A DNA stretch of 64,000 nucleotides from Sphingobium sp. KCTC 72723 (GTDB lineage Bacteria > Pseudomonadota > Alphaproteobacteria > Sphingomonadales > Sphingomonadaceae): NCBI RefSeq assembly GCF_014280435.1, contig NZ_CP060388.1:186001-250000 (forward strand), in the 5' to 3' direction. Positions 1-8,824 of the stretch are shown piece by piece (positions within the stretch are counted from its first letter, which is position 1; each line of letters begins with the position of its first letter). The position numbers and the translations under genes are program-made. Below the pieces are notes generated by a model. It was given only the letters and a program-made list of their open reading frames with translations. It had not been told where the DNA came from and ran no database searches.

Positions 1-1769
1 ACGCCCACGATCCGGTCGCCCGGCACCGGGTGGCAGCAATCGGACAGTTTGAACGCGATGCCCGGCGTCAGCCCGCGGATCGACACTGGCGCGTGCTGGC
101 GCGGATGCGCTTCCTCCTCCATGCCCGACACGCTGGTGGAACCGGGGATCAGCGCCTCCATCACTTCAGAATCGAGCAGCCGATGCGTGGCGATGGCCAC
201 CATCAGCGCCGCGCGATCCTCCAGCTTCAACCGCTTGAGCGCCGCCGCCAAAGCCTTGTCGCCCAGTTCCTTGGCCAGGTCGGGCGACAGGCGGCCGATG
301 ATTTCCTCATACAGCTTCTCGCCCAGCGCGACCTGTTCGCCGCGCTGCTTCTGGCGAATATAACGGCGGATCGCCGCGCGCGCCTTGCCGGTAATGGCAA
401 AGGTCAGCCATCCGGGCTGCGGTTCCTGCCCCCCCGATTTCAAAATCTCGACCTGATCGCCATTTTCCAGGGACGTGCGCAACGGCACCACCCGGCCATT
501 GACCTTGGCCCCCACCGTCTGGTTGCCCAGCGACGTATGCACCGCATAGGCAAAATCCACCGGGGTCGACCCCTTGGGCAACTGGTGCAATTCGCCCTTG
601 GGAGAGAATGCGAAGATGCGGTCCTGATACATCGCCATGCGCGTATGTTCGAGCAGCTCGTCCGCGTCCTGGCTCTGTTCCAATATCTCGACCAGGTCGC
701 GCAGCCAGGCGGCATGATGGTCGGTCGCATCGCCCTTCTGCTTATAGGCCCAATGCGCCGCCAGCCCCAGTTCGGCGTCATTATGCATGTCGCGGCTGCG
801 GATCTGCACTTCGATCCGGGCATTGTCCTGATGAATGACGGTGGTGTGGACGGATCGGTATCCGTTGCGCTTGGGGGTGGAGATATAATCCTTGAACCGG
901 CCCGGCACCATCTTGAACGTCTGATGGATGATGCCCAGCGCGCGGTAACAATCCGCCGTCGTTTCGGTGATGACGCGAAATGCCATCACGTCGGTCAGCT
1001 GCTCGAAACTGATATGGCGTTCCTGCATCTTCTTCCAGATGGAGAAGGGGTGTTTCTCCCGCCCCGACACCGTGACCGGAATGTCCGACCCGCCCAGCAG
1101 CAATTGCAGTTCCGCGCCGATCCGGTCGACCTTGTCATGGCCGCCTTCCTTCAACTGCTCCAGTCGCTTGGTGATGCTGTCATAGGCTTCCGGCTCGATC
1201 TCGCGGAACGAGAGCAACTGCATTTCGCGCATGAAATCATACATGCCGATCCGCTCCGCCAGCGGCGCGTAGATATCCATCGTCTCGCGCGCGATGCGGC
1301 GGCGCTTGTCGGGATTTTTGATGAAGTGCAGCGTGCGCATATTGTGCAGCCGGTCGGCGAGCTTCACCAACAGCACCCGAATATCGTCCGACATGGCGAG
1401 CAGGAACTTGCGCAGATTCTCCGCCGCCCGCTCATTTTCGGACATTGCCTCGATCTTCGACAACTTGGTCACGCCATCGACCATCCGCGCGACATCCTTG
1501 CCGAACGCCGCCTCGATCTCCTCATAGGTGACCAGCGTATCCTCGATCGTGTCGTGCAGCAGGGCGGTGACGATCGTCTGGTCGTCCAGCCCGAAATCGG
1601 TGAGAATCCCCGCCACCTCGATCGGGTGGCTGAAATAGGGGTCGCCGCTGGCCCGCTTCTGGCTCCCATGTTTCTGGACCGAAAACACATAGGCGCGGTT
1701 GATCATCGCTTCGTCCGCATTGGGATCGTAGCGCTTTACCCGTTCGACAAGTTCATATTGGCGTAGCAT
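1..1769 (-). CDS. rsh: Bifunctional (p)ppGpp synthetase/hydrolase (RelA/SpoT homologue), 3' end outside window
   Basis: This enzyme makes and degrades the alarmone (p)ppGpp in the stringent response. The first 589 codons are visible on the minus strand, starting MLRQYELVERVKRYDP. An HD hydrolase domain comes first, with the LLHDTIEDT metal-binding motif and a later RIGMYDFMREMQ stretch. The synthetase domain follows (EVQIRSRDMHNDAE, AAHWAYKQKG), then a TGS domain (FAFSPKGELHQLPKG, VDFAYAVHTSLG). The last visible residues include CCHPVPGD, the start of the conserved Cys/His region, so the rest of that region and the ACT domain lie beyond base 1. The intact hydrolase motif suggests a bifunctional single-copy Rsh, as is normal in alphaproteobacteria. 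It is divergent from the HxlR gene. Confidence 0.96.
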   Translation of the reverse strand, partial: MLRQYELVERVKRYDPNADEAMINRAYVFSVQKHGSQKRASGDPYFSHPIEVAGILTDFGLDDQTIVTALLHDTIEDTLVTYEEIEAAFGKDVARMVDGVTKLSKIEAMSENERAAENLRKFLLAMSDDIRVLLVKLADRLHNMRTLHFIKNPDKRRRIARETMDIYAPLAERIGMYDFMREMQLLSFREIEPEAYDSITKRLEQLKEGGHDKVDRIGAELQLLLGGSDIPVTVSGREKHPFSIWKKMQERHISFEQLTDVMAFRVITETTADCYRALGIIHQTFKMVPGRFKDYISTPKRNGYRSVHTTVIHQDNARIEVQIRSRDMHNDAELGLAAHWAYKQKGDATDHHAAWLRDLVEILEQSQDADELLEHTRMAMYQDRIFAFSPKGELHQLPKGSTPVDFAYAVHTSLGNQTVGAKVNGRVVPLRTSLENGDQVEILKSGGQEPQPGWLTFAITGKARAAIRRYIRQKQRGEQVALGEKLYEEIIGRLSPDLAKELGDKALAAALKRLKLEDRAALMVAIATHRLLDSEVMEALIPGSTSVSGMEEEAHPRQHAPVSIRGLTPGIAFKLSDCCHPVPGDRIVG

Positions 1770-1876
1770 CTCTACCCGATTGTGTTGGATGCCCCTTGCT
1801 GCGCAACAAAAAAATGCCCATCTTGCCAATATAACCGGCAATTTTTGCAAGTCCGGCCGCTTTGGACTATTGCGTC
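1770..1876. promoter_or_regulatory. Divergent promoter region between rsh and the HxlR regulator
   Basis: This short spacer drives two divergent genes. It contains an A-rich tract near 1806-1814 and nested inverted repeats: TTGCC at 1824 with GGCAA at 1838, and CTTGC with GCAAG at the flanks (1823-1851). HxlR regulators are usually encoded divergently from, or next to, their targets and bind such dyads, so this is a possible operator. No experimental-grade promoter boxes could be fixed by eye. Confidence 0.35.
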
Positions 1877-2365
1877 ATGAGCATGAAACATAATCTCGCC
1901 CAGGATCTCGATCAATGCACGCTGCCCGGCGCGCTGGAAGCGATGGGGGAACGCTGGTCGTTTCTCATCCTGCGCGGCGCATTGTCGGGCATCCGCCATT
2001 TCGAGGAATTTCAGTCCACCCTGGGTATCGCCCGCAACATATTGGCCAACCGCCTGTCGCGGCTGGTCGAAAACGGCATCATGCTGCGCCAGCCGATGCA
2101 GTGCGACCGGCGCAAGGTGGAATATCGCCTGACCGAAAAGGGGCAGGAACTGGCCCCCGTCATGATCGCGCTGCGCCAGTGGGGCGAAAAATGGGGCTGC
2201 GCTCCTACGTCTTGTCAAGTTTTGGCGGACAAGCGCGATAGCCAGCCGATCCGCCCGATCGGCATCATGTCGCATGACGGCCGCACGCTTGGCCTGTGTG
2301 ATCTGGTCTGGCTTTGCCCGGACGAAGTGACCCCGATGGCCGAGGAACCGGCCGCTGCGGCCTGA
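1877..2365 (+). CDS. HxlR-family winged-helix transcriptional regulator
   Basis: This is a 162-residue DNA-binding regulator. The typical HxlR core is present from about residue 15 to 105: the entry MGERWSFLILRGAL, the recognition region FEEFQSTLGIARNILANRLSRLVENGI, and the wing RRKVEYRLTEKGQEL. A C-terminal tail of about 50 residues ends in an Ala-rich stretch. The ATG at 1877 (or the second ATG at 1883) is preferred over an upstream TTG because the family's conserved part begins shortly after. The ligand and targets are unknown. Its divergent neighbour is rsh and the downstream neighbour is a sensor kinase, so the regulated gene is not obvious from context. Confidence 0.88.
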   Translation: MSMKHNLAQDLDQCTLPGALEAMGERWSFLILRGALSGIRHFEEFQSTLGIARNILANRLSRLVENGIMLRQPMQCDRRKVEYRLTEKGQELAPVMIALRQWGEKWGCAPTSCQVLADKRDSQPIRPIGIMSHDGRTLGLCDLVWLCPDEVTPMAEEPAAAA

Positions 2366-2419
2366 CCGGGCCTCGCTGGCACCTTCACCCCGCGCGTGAA
2401 ATCGCCTAGGTTGCTGCCA

Positions 2420-3526
2420 ATGTCTCCTCCCCGCTTCCAGCCCCAGCCCTTTTTCGCGGACAAGAATCGCGCCTTCTGGAACCTGCAATCGCTCGGCTGG
2501 GCGGGGGCTTTCCTGCTGCGCGGGTCGTCCACGATCGCCAATGGCCAGCCGCTGTCCAGCCTGGTCCCGGTGCTGATTTCCACCGTCAGCGGCTATTCGG
2601 TGACGTTGCTGATCGCGGTGATGTTTCGCTTCCTGCTCAAACAAAGGCCCATCGTCACCTGGGGCGTATCCATCCTGACCGTGGTGATCGCGGCGGGGCT
2701 GGTCGCCTTCATCGACGCCTGGGTCTTTTCGACCCAGAACCGGGGCAGCGAAACCGCCGGGCTGCAACTGTTCCTGGGCGCTTTCTACCTGTCGATGACG
2801 CTGCTGGGCGCATGGTCCGCGCTCTATTATGCCATCAACTTCTACCTGACGGTGGAGGAGCAGGCGGATCAGCTGCTCCATCTGGAAAATCAGGCGTCCA
2901 GCGCGCAGCTGGCGATGCTGCGTTACCAGCTTAACCCGCATTTCCTGTTCAATACCCTCAACTCCATTTCCACGCTGGTCCTGCTCAAACAGACCGACCG
3001 CGCCAACGCCATGCTCTCGCGCCTGTCCTCCTTCCTGCGCTACACCCTCATCAACGAACCCACCGCGCAGGTCACGATCGAGCAGGAGATCGAGACGCTC
3101 AAACTCTATCTGGAGATTGAGAAGATGCGGTTCGAGGATAGGCTGCGCCCCGTTTTCGAGATCGACCCGGCAGTCGCCCATGCGCGCGTGCCCTCGCTCC
3201 TGCTCCAGCCGCTGGTCGAAAATGCGATCAAATATGCCGTCACGCCCAAGGAGGAGGGGGCCGAAATCACCGTCAGCGCGCAGCCTGCCGGTGAAAAGGT
3301 TCGGATCATCGTATCGGACAGCGGACCGGGATTGAACGAAGGCGGAATGAAGCCGCACATACCCATGAGTGAAGGAACGGGCGTCGGGCTGCCGAACATC
3401 CGCGATCGCCTGATTCAGGCTTTCGGGGAACGACAGAGCTTCGAAACACGTTCTACCCAGAGCGGCTTTTCGGTCATCATCGAAATCCCGCTTGCCTTGG
3501 AAGATATATCGAAAGTGGCCTCATGA
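2420..3526 (+). CDS. LytS/YehU-type sensor histidine kinase
   Basis: This is a membrane histidine kinase of the His_kinase (PF06580) plus HATPase type. Four hydrophobic segments occupy roughly residues 22-36, 48-73, 78-104 and 113-143. After a short coiled linker comes the phosphoacceptor motif LNPHFLFNTLNSIS, with His174. The ATPase part shows N-box LLLQPLVENAIKYA, a VSDSGPGL loop and GTGVGLPNIRDRL. The ATG at 2420 is chosen over an in-frame GTG at 2396, which lies closer to the previous stop. The gene overlaps the response regulator by four bases (ATGA), so the two are translationally coupled and form a signalling pair. There is no recognisable ligand-binding domain outside the membrane. 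Confidence 0.92.
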   Translation: MSPPRFQPQPFFADKNRAFWNLQSLGWAGAFLLRGSSTIANGQPLSSLVPVLISTVSGYSVTLLIAVMFRFLLKQRPIVTWGVSILTVVIAAGLVAFIDAWVFSTQNRGSETAGLQLFLGAFYLSMTLLGAWSALYYAINFYLTVEEQADQLLHLENQASSAQLAMLRYQLNPHFLFNTLNSISTLVLLKQTDRANAMLSRLSSFLRYTLINEPTAQVTIEQEIETLKLYLEIEKMRFEDRLRPVFEIDPAVAHARVPSLLLQPLVENAIKYAVTPKEEGAEITVSAQPAGEKVRIIVSDSGPGLNEGGMKPHIPMSEGTGVGLPNIRDRLIQAFGERQSFETRSTQSGFSVIIEIPLALEDISKVAS

Positions 3527-4326
3527 CCATCAGAACGATCCTCGTCGACGACGAAAGCCTTGCAACGCAAGGGCTTATGCTGCGTCTGGAAGCGCATGAG
3601 GATGTGGAAATCATCGAAACATGCAACAATGGCCGCGAAGCCATCCGCGCCATCAAGACGCACAAGCCCGACCTTGTGTTCCTCGACATCCAGATGCCCG
3701 GTTTCGACGGTTTTTCGGTCGTGCAGGGCATGATGGAAGTGGAACCGCCGCTGTTCATTTTCGTCACCGCTTATATGGACCATGCCATCCGCGCGTTCGA
3801 AGCGCAGGCGGTCGATTATCTGCTCAAGCCGGTCGAGGAAGGCCGCTTGGCCGATGCGCTCGACCGGGTACGTCTGCGCCTCTCGGACAAGCGGCAGGTG
3901 CAGGAAGCGGAGAAACTGCGCGAAGTGCTGTCCGAAGTCGCGCCCCAGGCCATGAGCGATTTCGACGCCGCCGATGAAGAAGGCCCAGCCTCCAACCGCT
4001 TCGAAAAACTCATCAACATCAAGGATCGCGGCCAGATTTTCCGCGTCGACGTCGATTCGATCGAACGGATCGACGCGGCGGGCGACTATATGTGCATCTA
4101 CACCGCCGACAATTCGCTGATCCTGCGCGAAACCATGAAGGATCTGGAAAAGCGCCTGGACCCCCGCAATTTCCAGCGCGTCCACCGCTCCACCATCGTC
4201 AATCTCAGCCAGGTGAAGCAGGTCAAGCCGCACACCAATGGCGAATGTTTCCTGGTACTGGAATCCGGCGCACAGGTAAAAGTCAGCCGCTCCTACCGCG
4301 ACGTGGTGGCCCGTTTCGTGCATTGA
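3523..4326 (+). CDS. LytTR-family response regulator
   Basis: This 267-residue response regulator is the partner of the preceding kinase. The receiver domain (about 1-120) has the acidic pair VDDE, the phosphoacceptor Asp55 in LVFLDIQMPG, and the conserved Lys in YLLKPVEEG. After an acidic linker, a C-terminal LytTR DNA-binding domain covers about 160-267, recognisable from the IERIDAAGDYMCIYTAD stretch, FQRVHRSTIVN and VSRSYRDVV. LytTR regulators bind direct repeats upstream of envelope, quorum or virulence genes, but no target site was identified here. The start overlaps the kinase stop by ATGA. Confidence 0.94.
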   Translation: MTIRTILVDDESLATQGLMLRLEAHEDVEIIETCNNGREAIRAIKTHKPDLVFLDIQMPGFDGFSVVQGMMEVEPPLFIFVTAYMDHAIRAFEAQAVDYLLKPVEEGRLADALDRVRLRLSDKRQVQEAEKLREVLSEVAPQAMSDFDAADEEGPASNRFEKLINIKDRGQIFRVDVDSIERIDAAGDYMCIYTADNSLILRETMKDLEKRLDPRNFQRVHRSTIVNLSQVKQVKPHTNGECFLVLESGAQVKVSRSYRDVVARFVH

Positions 4327-4363
4327 ACGTAGGCCAGACGACTAAGGCAGGAGGAGGGGCGCT

Positions 4364-5023
4364 ATGCTCGAATTTTACGGTCATCCCTTCTCCTCTTACT
4401 GTCAAAAGGCGCTGATTGCGTTCTACGAAAATGATCTGCCGTTCGATTTCCGACTGCTCGCACCCGATCAGCCGGACAATGGTGCCGCGTTCGCGGCGTT
4501 CTGGCCGATCGGCAAATTCCCGCTGCTGCGCGACGGTGACTGCACCCTGTTCGAAGCCAGCATCATCGTCGAACATCTCCACATCCATCACCCCGGTCCG
4601 GTCCGTCTGATACCCGACGATCCGGGCGCGGCGCTGGAGATGCGGATGCTCGACCGTTTCTTCGACAATTATGTCGCCACCCCGCAACAGAAGCTGGTGT
4701 TCGACGCGCTCCGCCCGGAAGCACAACGGGACGCGGCGGGCGTAGCGGACGCAAAGGCGATGCTGGAGCGGGCCTATACCTGGCTTGACGCGCATATGGC
4801 GGATCGGCACTGGGCAGCGGGGGCGGCGTTCAGCCTGGCGGATGCTGCCGCTGCGCCGCATCTGTTCTACGCCCATTGGTCGCACCCGATTCCGCCGGGT
4901 CACCTCCATCTGCACGCGTATCGCGACCGCCTACTGGTGCGCCCGTCCTTCGCCCGCGCGGTGGACGAAGCGCGTCCATGGCGGCCATATTTCCCGCTCG
5001 GCGTACCCGCCGACGCGGCATGA
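4364..5023 (+). CDS. Glutathione S-transferase family protein
   Basis: This is a 219-residue cytosolic GST-like protein. The N-terminal thioredoxin-fold domain starts with LEFYGHPFSSYCQKALIAF and includes the cis-Pro region GKFPLLRDG and the glutathione-contacting FEASIIVEHL. The all-helical C-terminal domain contains the conserved FSLADAAAAPHLFY segment. A strong GGAGGAGG ribosome site precedes the ATG. It stands alone after the two-component pair, with no partner gene hinting at a substrate. GSTs of this kind in sphingomonads serve detoxification or aromatic degradation, but the specific reaction cannot be inferred. Confidence 0.88.
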   Translation: MLEFYGHPFSSYCQKALIAFYENDLPFDFRLLAPDQPDNGAAFAAFWPIGKFPLLRDGDCTLFEASIIVEHLHIHHPGPVRLIPDDPGAALEMRMLDRFFDNYVATPQQKLVFDALRPEAQRDAAGVADAKAMLERAYTWLDAHMADRHWAAGAAFSLADAAAAPHLFYAHWSHPIPPGHLHLHAYRDRLLVRPSFARAVDEARPWRPYFPLGVPADAA

Positions 5024-5060
5024 TGGCCTGCACGCAAATGGCATTTAACATATTGTTTTA

Positions 5061-5477
5061 TCACCGAAAAACCCACTGCCGGTTCAGCCCGAACACCACC
5101 ACCGGCGTCACGAACAGCATCGCGGGGATCGGCGTCCATTCCGCCCAGCCCATATGGCTGACGCACAGCCATACCCACAGCGCATTGAGCGCGTAGCTGA
5201 CCAAGGACACCGCCACGAACCTGGCCCCGCGTGCCGCCGTGCCGCCCTGCGCGCCATGGCCGCGAAAGGTGAAGGTGCTGTGCGCGGCATAGCCGATCAC
5301 CACCGCCGCGCCATAGCCGATCAGATTGGCCAGTTGCGGATGCAGCCCGGCCATCGCCGCCAGCGTCCAATAAATCGCCGCCTGACACGCGGTGACGAAC
5401 AGGCCGGTGATGCCATAGCGCAGGATCTGCCAGAACAGCGCGCGCTGTTGCGATGAAAGTCGGTTGATGATGGTCAT
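5061..5477 (-). CDS. GtrA-family membrane protein
   Basis: This small integral membrane protein (138 residues) has four predicted transmembrane segments, with family features FGIGLYG-like ILRYGITGLFVTACQAAIYW, an AAVVIGYAAHSTFTFRG block and a final NRQWVFR. GtrA proteins are flippase-like partners in transfer of lipid-linked sugars to cell-surface polysaccharide. The ATG at 5477 gives a normal-length family member; an earlier in-frame ATG at 5540 would overlap the divergent neighbour. The gene is divergent from a large GT-C-like membrane protein, only 42 bases between the start codons, which suggests joint work in envelope glycosylation. Confidence 0.85.
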   Translation of the reverse strand: MTIINRLSSQQRALFWQILRYGITGLFVTACQAAIYWTLAAMAGLHPQLANLIGYGAAVVIGYAAHSTFTFRGHGAQGGTAARGARFVAVSLVSYALNALWVWLCVSHMGWAEWTPIPAMLFVTPVVVFGLNRQWVFR

Positions 5478-5519
5478 GGTCCCCGTTGCGCTTTGCGGCG
5501 GCTGGTCTAGGGGCAGGAC

Positions 5520-7418
5520 ATGATCTTGAAAAGCGGCCATCCCCTGCGCGAACGGTTAGCACCGATATTGTCCATCTCGCTGTCTGCCAGCGCGCGCCAC
5601 TGGAAATGGCTGACCTTCCGGCTGTGGGTCGTCATCGCGGTCGCCATGGTCGCCACCCGCTGGCCCGCCATCCACTGGCTCGTGCTAAGCGACACGGACG
5701 ACAATATCCGCTTCGTGCAGGTGAAGGACTGGCTGGCGGGGCAGGGCTGGTATGACCTGCGCCAATATCGGCTCGACCCGCCGGGCGGGGCGAACATTCA
5801 CTGGTCGCGACTGGTCGATATTCCCCTTGCCGGGCTGATGCTGTTCTTCCGCGCCTTTGTCGATTCCGCGCTGGCCGACCGGCTCGCCTGCGCCATTGCG
5901 CCGCTGTTGCCGCTCTTTCTGCTGATGCTCAGTCTGGGCTTTGTCGGGCGGCGGCTGGCCGGGCCGCATGGCTGGCTGCTCGCCGCGCTTGCCCCGCTCG
6001 CCGCGCAAATGGGGCTGGGCATGTATGCGCCGATGCGGATCGACCATCATGGCTGGCAACTCGCGCTCGCCGTCACGATGCTGGCCGGGCTGGTCGATCG
6101 CAACTGGTTGCGTGGCGGCATCGTCGCGGGGGTCAGCAGCGCGCTGTCGATCGCCATCGGCATGGAAATGATCGTCTATCTGGCGGCGGGCGGCGGGTTG
6201 ATCGCCCTGCGCTGGGTGTTCCGCGAAGGGGCCGGGCGGCGGATGCTGCCCTATGCCCTCAGCCTGGGCGGCGCGACATCGCTCTGCTTCGTCATCTTCG
6301 CCAGCTATGCCAACCGGGACATGGTGTGCGACGCCATCTCGCCCATCTGGGTCGCGATATTCGGCGCGGCATCGGCGGGCATGGTGCTGCTCGCGCTCGC
6401 CCCTTTGCGCGGCTGGGTGCAGCGCCTTGCCGCCGGGCTGGTCGTCGGCGGCGCGGTGGCGGCTTTCTTCTGGCTCAACTGGCCCCAATGCCTCAGCCCC
6501 TACCAGATTTCGCCCGAACTTCAGCGGCTCTGGCTCGCCAATATCCGCGAAGCCAAGCCGATCACCGCGCAGGCGCAAAGCATGGTCGTGCCGCTGCTGG
6601 CGATCCCGCTCGCCGGGCTGATCGGGCTGCTCTGGGCATTATGGGACGCACGCCGCGATTCTGACCGGCTGTGGGACTGGGCGACCGTCGGGCTGATGAT
6701 GGTCTTTTCCACCGCGCTTCTGTTCTGGCAGGTGCGCGCCGGTCCCGCCGCGCAATTGCTGGCCATCCCGCCCGCTGCATGGGCCGCACACCGGCTGCTC
6801 GTCGCAATCCTGACCGGCACCCGCCGCGTGCGAATCGCGGCGGGTGCAGGGGTGGCACTGCTCGCTGCCATCGCCTTTGCCTATCCGCTCTATCCGCAGG
6901 CGATGAAGCTGTGGACCGAGGCCACCGGCAACAAGCCACGCCCCTGGCGTCCCTCCGCCATTGCCCGCAACGACGCGATCAAGAAAGCCAATGGCCGTTG
7001 CCGCACGCTGCCCGCGCTGCAAATACTGGACCAACTGCCACCCGCCACCATCTTCACCATGGTCGATCTTGGCCCGCGCATCCTTGCCACTACGCATCAT
7101 AGCGCGCTGGCCGGACCCTATCACCGCAACGGCGCGACTATCCTCGACATCCACCACGCTTTTGACGGCCCGGCAGATGGCTTCCGCGCCATCGCTGCAA
7201 AGCATCACGCCACCTATCTTCTGGTCTGCCCTTATTTCCCCGAAGGCACGCTCTATGCCGCGCGCAGCCCGCGCGGATTCTATGCCGACCTGATGCGCGG
7301 CACGATGCCCGGCTGGCTGGTGCCGGTGGCGCTCAACAGCGGCACGACCTTGCCCTACCAACTTTATCGAATCGACTATTCATCGTCGCGCGGCGAAAAA
7401 GTCCCGCAACAACGCTGA
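5520..7418 (+). CDS. Large multi-spanning membrane protein, GT-C/STT3-like glycosyltransferase candidate
   Basis: This 632-residue protein has a short cytoplasmic N-terminus, about ten to twelve hydrophobic segments and a roughly 150-residue soluble C-terminus. After the first membrane segment it carries LSDTDDNIRFVQVKDWLAG, an acidic loop of the position and style of the first catalytic loop of GT-C and STT3/AglB enzymes. RIDHHGWQ follows in a later loop. It is therefore likely to use a polyprenyl-linked sugar donor, but the acceptor is unknown. It is divergent from a GtrA-family gene. Its last 39 bases overlap the end of convergent tadA. The GT-C call is from motif resemblance, not a database match. 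Confidence 0.6.
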   Translation: MILKSGHPLRERLAPILSISLSASARHWKWLTFRLWVVIAVAMVATRWPAIHWLVLSDTDDNIRFVQVKDWLAGQGWYDLRQYRLDPPGGANIHWSRLVDIPLAGLMLFFRAFVDSALADRLACAIAPLLPLFLLMLSLGFVGRRLAGPHGWLLAALAPLAAQMGLGMYAPMRIDHHGWQLALAVTMLAGLVDRNWLRGGIVAGVSSALSIAIGMEMIVYLAAGGGLIALRWVFREGAGRRMLPYALSLGGATSLCFVIFASYANRDMVCDAISPIWVAIFGAASAGMVLLALAPLRGWVQRLAAGLVVGGAVAAFFWLNWPQCLSPYQISPELQRLWLANIREAKPITAQAQSMVVPLLAIPLAGLIGLLWALWDARRDSDRLWDWATVGLMMVFSTALLFWQVRAGPAAQLLAIPPAAWAAHRLLVAILTGTRRVRIAAGAGVALLAAIAFAYPLYPQAMKLWTEATGNKPRPWRPSAIARNDAIKKANGRCRTLPALQILDQLPPATIFTMVDLGPRILATTHHSALAGPYHRNGATILDIHHAFDGPADGFRAIAAKHHATYLLVCPYFPEGTLYAARSPRGFYADLMRGTMPGWLVPVALNSGTTLPYQLYRIDYSSSRGEKVPQQR

Positions 7419-7838
7419 CGCCTCGCCCTCGGCCATCCCGCCATAGACGTCGGGCCGGTGCAGGCATTGCGGCTGGGCGAACAGGCGCGGTCCCTGTTCG
7501 ATGGCCCCGCCCTTGGCATCGCCCGCCGCATAATAAAGCCGGGCGATTCGCGCGTGGGAAATGGCTCCTGCACACATGGGGCAGGGTTCCAGCGTGACCC
7601 ACAGGTCGCATCCGGTCAGGCGAAAATCGTTCAGATGAATGGCCGCCGCGCGCATCGCGACGATTTCGGCATGGGCGGTCGGGTCCAGGTCGCGCCGATT
7701 GCGATTCTCGCCCTCGCCAATGATGACGCCATCCTGCGTCACCACCGCGCCGATCGGCACTTCGCCCGCATCCCCCGCCGCCCGCGCCAGATCGAGCGCA
7801 CGCCGCATCGGGGCGGGCAGGGGAAAGGGCGGGTTCAT
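7380..7838 (-). CDS. tadA: tRNA-specific adenosine deaminase TadA
   Basis: This enzyme converts adenosine-34 of tRNA-Arg(ACG) to inosine. The 152-residue protein shows the complete zinc deaminase signature: HAE with His56 and Glu58, and the PCPMC pair with Cys86 and Cys89. The tRNA-binding FFAARR tail ends the protein. Length and motifs fit TadA rather than a cytosine or riboflavin deaminase. It is a single gene on the minus strand, and its 3' end overlaps the 3' end of the convergent GT-C-like gene by 39 bases. Confidence 0.95.
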   Translation of the reverse strand: MNPPFPLPAPMRRALDLARAAGDAGEVPIGAVVTQDGVIIGEGENRNRRDLDPTAHAEIVAMRAAAIHLNDFRLTGCDLWVTLEPCPMCAGAISHARIARLYYAAGDAKGGAIEQGPRLFAQPQCLHRPDVYGGMAEGEASALLRDFFAARR

Positions 7839-8007
7839 GCCCCGCCCTTTAGATGGAAAGGCGCGATGGCGAAAGCGGGCCAGGTCGGACCTATATTAAC
7901 ATGCCGTTCCCCCGCGCAGGCGGAGGTCCAGTCCCACCCTCGGAACAGGCTGCCGTCTGTGCGGGGCAACATGCCTTATGGAGCGGGCCGGTTATGCAAA
8001 CTAGCCC
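7839..8007. repeat. Intergenic region with a degenerate sphingomonad hairpin repeat
   Basis: This is the promoter side of tadA and the downstream flank of a small minus-strand gene. Around 7900-7960 it holds CCCCCGCGCAGGCGG followed by GTCCAG, which resembles the left part of the genome's imperfect-palindrome repeats but lacks an obvious right half. No ORF or RNA gene was recognised. Confidence 0.35.
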
Positions 8008-8229
8008 TTACGGCTTCTGCACCGCCACCGTCGGCACTTCCACGGTTTCGTTGCGGGTGCCGACTTCCACCTTGGCGACATTCGCCTCATATTTGGGAAG
8101 CGCGCCTTCCTTGACCGCGATTTGGGGCAGGCGGCCATCCTGCGTCTTTTGCAGGTCGATAAATCCGGTTGCAATTCCCGCGCCCAGCACGATAAGCGCA
8201 ATCAGCAACAGTCCACCGATGAAACGCAT
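8008..8229 (-). CDS. Small single-pass membrane protein, function unknown
   Basis: This 73-residue protein has an N-terminal hydrophobic helix (IGGLLLIALIVLGAGIATGF) followed by a charged, mostly extended domain of about 45 residues ending VEVPTVAVQKP. It is probably an inner-membrane anchor with a periplasmic tail. A strong AGGAGG site six bases before the ATG supports translation. I do not recognise a named family. The neighbours tadA and rpmB give no functional link. Confidence 0.65.
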   Translation of the reverse strand: MRFIGGLLLIALIVLGAGIATGFIDLQKTQDGRLPQIAVKEGALPKYEANVAKVEVGTRNETVEVPTVAVQKP

Positions 8230-8314
8230 GGATTCCTCCTCTTGATATGGTCGAGGGGTTCAACGCGGGGTTCGATGAATTGGTTGCGCAGGTGCTACGA
8301 TCGACCGGCAGTGG

Positions 8315-8342
8315 TTGACGTGGTGCGGGAATCCCGTTATCG
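8315..8342 (+). promoter_or_regulatory. Sigma-70-type promoter of rpmB
   Basis: TTGACG at 8315-8320 and TTATCG at 8337-8342 are separated by 16 bases and lie about 45 bases before the rpmB start. The -35 is nearly consensus and the -10 is moderate, as expected for a housekeeping ribosomal-protein gene in a GC-rich alphaproteobacterium. Confidence 0.5.
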
Positions 8343-8385
8343 GCGCGGCTTTCCGAACGAACCCGAATTACAAGGTTGATTGACT

Positions 8386-8679
8386 ATGTCGCGCATTTGC
8401 GAGCTGACCGGCAAAGGTCGCCAGGTGGGTCACAATGTTTCCCACGCCAACAACAAGACCAAGCGCGTGTTTCTGCCCAACTTGCAGAATGTGTCGCTGA
8501 TCTCCGAATCGCTGGAAACCAGCGTCAAGCTGCGCGTATCGACCCATGGTCTGCGTTCGGTTGAACATAATGGCGGCCTGGACAACTGGCTGGTCAAGAC
8601 CAGCGACGACAAGCTCTCGCTCAAGGCACGCCGCCTCAAGCGCGACATCGTCAAGAAGAAGGCTGCCGTCGCAGCCTGA
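8386..8679 (+). CDS. rpmB: 50S ribosomal protein L28
   Basis: This is a 97-residue structural protein of the large ribosomal subunit. The start [20 protein letters not shown] is the standard L28 opening, and the conserved KRVFLPNLQ and basic C-terminus ([17 protein letters not shown]) follow. The longer alphaproteobacterial form is seen. The ATG at 8386 is chosen because the family begins with MSR. The gene is monocistronic, with its own promoter and a strong terminator just downstream. Confidence 0.98.
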   Translation: MSRICELTGKGRQVGHNVSHANNKTKRVFLPNLQNVSLISESLETSVKLRVSTHGLRSVEHNGGLDNWLVKTSDDKLSLKARRLKRDIVKKKAAVAA

Positions 8680-8705
8680 ACTCTTCCGATTCGTTTCGGC
8701 ATAGA

Positions 8706-8732
8706 AGCGGCCCCGCAACGGGCCGCTTTTTT
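8706..8732 (+). terminator. Rho-independent terminator of rpmB
   Basis: AGCGGCCC and GGGCCGCT form an 8-bp perfect stem around a six-base loop and are followed by six T. It lies 26 bases after the rpmB stop. Confidence 0.92.
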
Positions 8733-8740
8733 GCGTGATC

Positions 8741-8815
8741 CCCCCTCCCGTAGACGGGAGGGGCAACGAGACTTGGGCGCGCAGCGCCCTAGTCGCAGCG
8801 GGGTGGGCCTGCAGC
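8741..8815. repeat. Hairpin-forming intergenic repeat copy (CCCTCCCG type)
   Basis: This copy begins with CCCCTCCCGTAGACGGGAGGGG, a perfect short hairpin, and continues with GGGCGCGCAGCGCCC and GCGGGGTGGGCCTGC. The same vocabulary of CCCTCCCG hairpins and GGGGTGGGC occurs near 14326 and 39522. It appears to be a non-autonomous interspersed repeat between rpmB and the convergent gene at 8825. Confidence 0.6.
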
Positions 8816-8824
8816 AATCGGGCG

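Noticed and set aside
30..1766. A 578-codon plus-strand ORF opposite rsh
   Set aside because: It is a high-GC antisense shadow of the clear Rsh reading frame, with His/Gln/Arg-biased composition and no motif.
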